Assembly: GCA_019414725.1 (NCBI GenBank)
Contig: DXLM01000107.1
Coordinates: 1-6,709, forward strand
Direction: 5' to 3'
Length of the DNA stretch: 6,709 bases
Origin: Bacteroides sp.
GTDB taxonomy: Bacteria > Bacteroidota > Bacteroidia > Bacteroidales > Bacteroidaceae
The number at the start of each line of letters is the position of its first letter. The stretch's first letter is position 1. Below, in pieces: positions 5,433-6,709 of the stretch. A model generated the notes under the pieces. The model was not told where the DNA came from. It did no database searches and was given only the letters and a program-made list of their open reading frames with translations. Made by a program: the position numbers and the translations under genes.

Positions 5433-6551
5433 ATGGGGGACAATGTTTTAATACTTGAAATCACATCAGGAATATGCTGTATACTGACAGCCATATTCTT
5501 ACACTACTCAGCCATACCCAAAAGCAGCAATAAAAAGAATTACCAAAAAGGGTACACAGTAGTAAAAATAGCATCTTTAGTGCTAGGTATATCAGCGCTA
5601 TTGTTTGCCTACTTTGGGAATGTTATAGACGCATATGACAAAAGAAGCTTTATACAGATAATACTTCCGGTAGAAACCCTATTGGTTTTCTGGGTATTTG
5701 TATACCCATTATACGATAAAAACAAACTAAAAAACTTTCTTAAGTATCAGGTCTTTTACACAACGGTATTATGTACAGCAAACATCATCTACCTATTTGT
5801 AGCAAAGGGAATGCCTGGAGAATGGTTTTACTACCTGCTGGTATCATGCTATGTCATACAATTTGCCTTTTATACAATAATATACATACATATTTCGAGG
5901 ATTTGGCTTAAAAAGAAAAATATTGAATCGAGCAACTTTAAGAAATATCCATTCCGCATATGGATGGCAGCATTTATCATAGGTGTAATGGGCATAGTAG
6001 CAGAAATTTACCCAAACGAAATTTACTTGCAAATATTTACTTTATGCTATACGGTATTTTTCATTTCCCTTGGCATACAGTATCACAACTACAGTATCAT
6101 AGCACCAGTTGAAACGACAAAAAAAGAAGAAGCAACAGCATCAGAGGGAACAAACAATAAAGCTGAGACATCTAAGCAGGAGGAGAAACGCCACGGACAA
6201 GGCAATGACATAATTAAAGAAAAAATTACAATATGGGTAGAACATAAAGGATATCTACAACTAGGTGTCACCATACAAGATTTAAGTCGTGAAATCGGTA
6301 TAAACCGTACATATTTGTCAAATTACATAAACGAAACATACCAGAGCAACTTCAACGGATGGCTAAACGACCTCCGCATTGAAGAAGCAAAGCAAAAGAT
6401 CATATCATCTCCTGAAATAAACTTGAGCGACCTTGCTGAAATGGTAGGTTTTGCAGATCAGGCACATTTCAGCAAGCAGTTCAAACAGAAAGAAGGAATA
6501 CCTCCTTCCGTATGGAAGAAAGAACATCGCGCCAAAAGTGAAAAAGATTAA
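5433..6551 (+). CDS. Membrane-bound AraC family transcriptional regulator
   Basis: The 372-residue protein joins an N-terminal polytopic membrane domain to a C-terminal AraC/XylS DNA-binding domain. About seven hydrophobic segments are visible, near residues 7-25, 43-63, 74-93, 105-124, 131-153, 174-192 and 197-215. An odd number puts the C-terminus in the cytoplasm if the N-terminus is outside. A hydrophilic Lys/Glu/Thr-rich linker (about 226-258) follows. The AraC domain has a first helix-turn-helix around VTIQDLSREIGINRTYLSNY (279-298) and a second around LSDLAEMVGFADQAHFSKQF (331-350), then GIPPSVWKK (355-363), matching the family's conserved GxxPSxYR-like end. No ligand-binding, kinase or receiver domain is seen, so the membrane part is presumed to sense something in or across the envelope. 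Target genes are unknown; the divergently placed or downstream neighbour is a guess. Ile codons are often ATA and the gene is visibly richer in A and T than the other CDSs, partly from hydrophobic content and possibly from transfer. Confidence 0.88.
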   Translation: MGDNVLILEITSGICCILTAIFLHYSAIPKSSNKKNYQKGYTVVKIASLVLGISALLFAYFGNVIDAYDKRSFIQIILPVETLLVFWVFVYPLYDKNKLKNFLKYQVFYTTVLCTANIIYLFVAKGMPGEWFYYLLVSCYVIQFAFYTIIYIHISRIWLKKKNIESSNFKKYPFRIWMAAFIIGVMGIVAEIYPNEIYLQIFTLCYTVFFISLGIQYHNYSIIAPVETTKKEEATASEGTNNKAETSKQEEKRHGQGNDIIKEKITIWVEHKGYLQLGVTIQDLSREIGINRTYLSNYINETYQSNFNGWLNDLRIEEAKQKIISSPEINLSDLAEMVGFADQAHFSKQFKQKEGIPPSVWKKEHRAKSEKD

Positions 6552-6559
6552 TATTTTAC

Positions 6560-6575
6560 ATTTTTGTCGAAAAAT
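6560..6575 (+). terminator. Weak hairpin after the AraC-type regulator gene
   Basis: ATTTTT (6560-6565) and AAAAAT (6570-6575) pair around a GTCG loop, eight bases after the stop. The stem is only A-T pairs and no T run follows, so it is a poor intrinsic terminator. No stronger one is visible before the window ends. Confidence 0.2.
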
Positions 6576-6621
6576 ACACAATTATATACAAATAGACAAG
6601 CAGGAACGTAGCATTTACGCC

Positions 6622-6629
6622 TAGATTTG
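6622..6629 (+). promoter_or_regulatory. Bacteroidetes-type -7 element for a gene beyond the right edge
   Basis: TAGATTTG matches TAnnTTTG exactly and lies in a non-coding tail, pointing rightwards. No TTTG is present at the -33 distance. Initiation near 6636 would leave a leader of more than 70 bases inside the window, with no start codon followed by a sustained frame before 6709. The likely reading is the promoter of the next plus-strand gene. Confidence 0.4.
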
Positions 6630-6709
6630 CACAATAAATAAAGGCGATAAGATATAAAACCTTAATTCCGCAACATAATTGATAATTATTTTTATAAGTT
6701 CCTGAGCAA

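Noticed and set aside
1..6709. Search for insertion sequences, CRISPR repeats, tRNA genes, attachment sites or a phase-variable invertible promoter
   Set aside because: No transposase motif, no regularly spaced repeat, no cloverleaf-like sequence and no paired long inverted repeats flanking a promoter were seen by eye.

Overview
The window looks like a chromosomal segment from a Bacteroides-type genome (order Bacteroidales). Three things support this. Gaps between genes are very AT-rich while the genes have moderate G+C. Exact or near matches to the Bacteroidetes -7 promoter element TAnnTTTG sit just upstream of genes. The protein set is typical: MnmA, a CBS-less arabinose-5-phosphate isomerase, a LOG family protein, an M16 peptidase, and an AraC-type regulator on a polytopic membrane domain. 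Genus and species cannot be fixed from the sequence alone.

Layout. Bases 1-39 hold a rho-independent terminator for a gene left of the window. Bases 40-514 are AT-rich and hold no convincing gene. A TACTTTTG promoter element at 515-522 then drives mnmA (550-1692, +), which makes the 2-thio modification of wobble uridine in tRNA. A long hairpin with A and T runs on both sides (1702-1745) separates mnmA from the convergent minus-strand cluster. That cluster, in transcription order, is a LOG family nucleoside-monophosphate phosphoribohydrolase (3895-3359), a single-domain arabinose-5-phosphate isomerase (3338-2736) and a PfkB family sugar kinase (2721-1801). The gaps are 20 and 14 bases, so this is very probably one operon. 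Divergent from it, and sharing a promoter region of about 160 bases, is a cytoplasmic-type M16 zinc peptidase (4054-5277, +) with its own TATTTTTG element at 4016-4023. After a 155-base AT-rich gap comes a 372-residue protein with about seven membrane segments and a C-terminal AraC DNA-binding domain (5433-6551, +). The last 158 bases are non-coding and contain a TAGATTTG element, probably the promoter of the next gene.

How the genes relate. mnmA, the M16 peptidase and the regulator look like independent single-gene units. The three minus-strand genes share a pentose-5-phosphate theme: LOG enzymes release ribose 5-phosphate from nucleotides, the isomerase interconverts ribulose 5-phosphate and arabinose 5-phosphate (the entry to Kdo synthesis), and PfkB kinases phosphorylate sugars or nucleosides. 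That is an inference from gene order and family knowledge, not something the sequence proves. No mobile element, tRNA, rRNA or CRISPR array was seen. I found no clearly new system. The most useful observations are start-codon corrections forced by promoter positions, the kinase-isomerase-LOG operon, and the membrane-tethered regulator whose signal is unknown.
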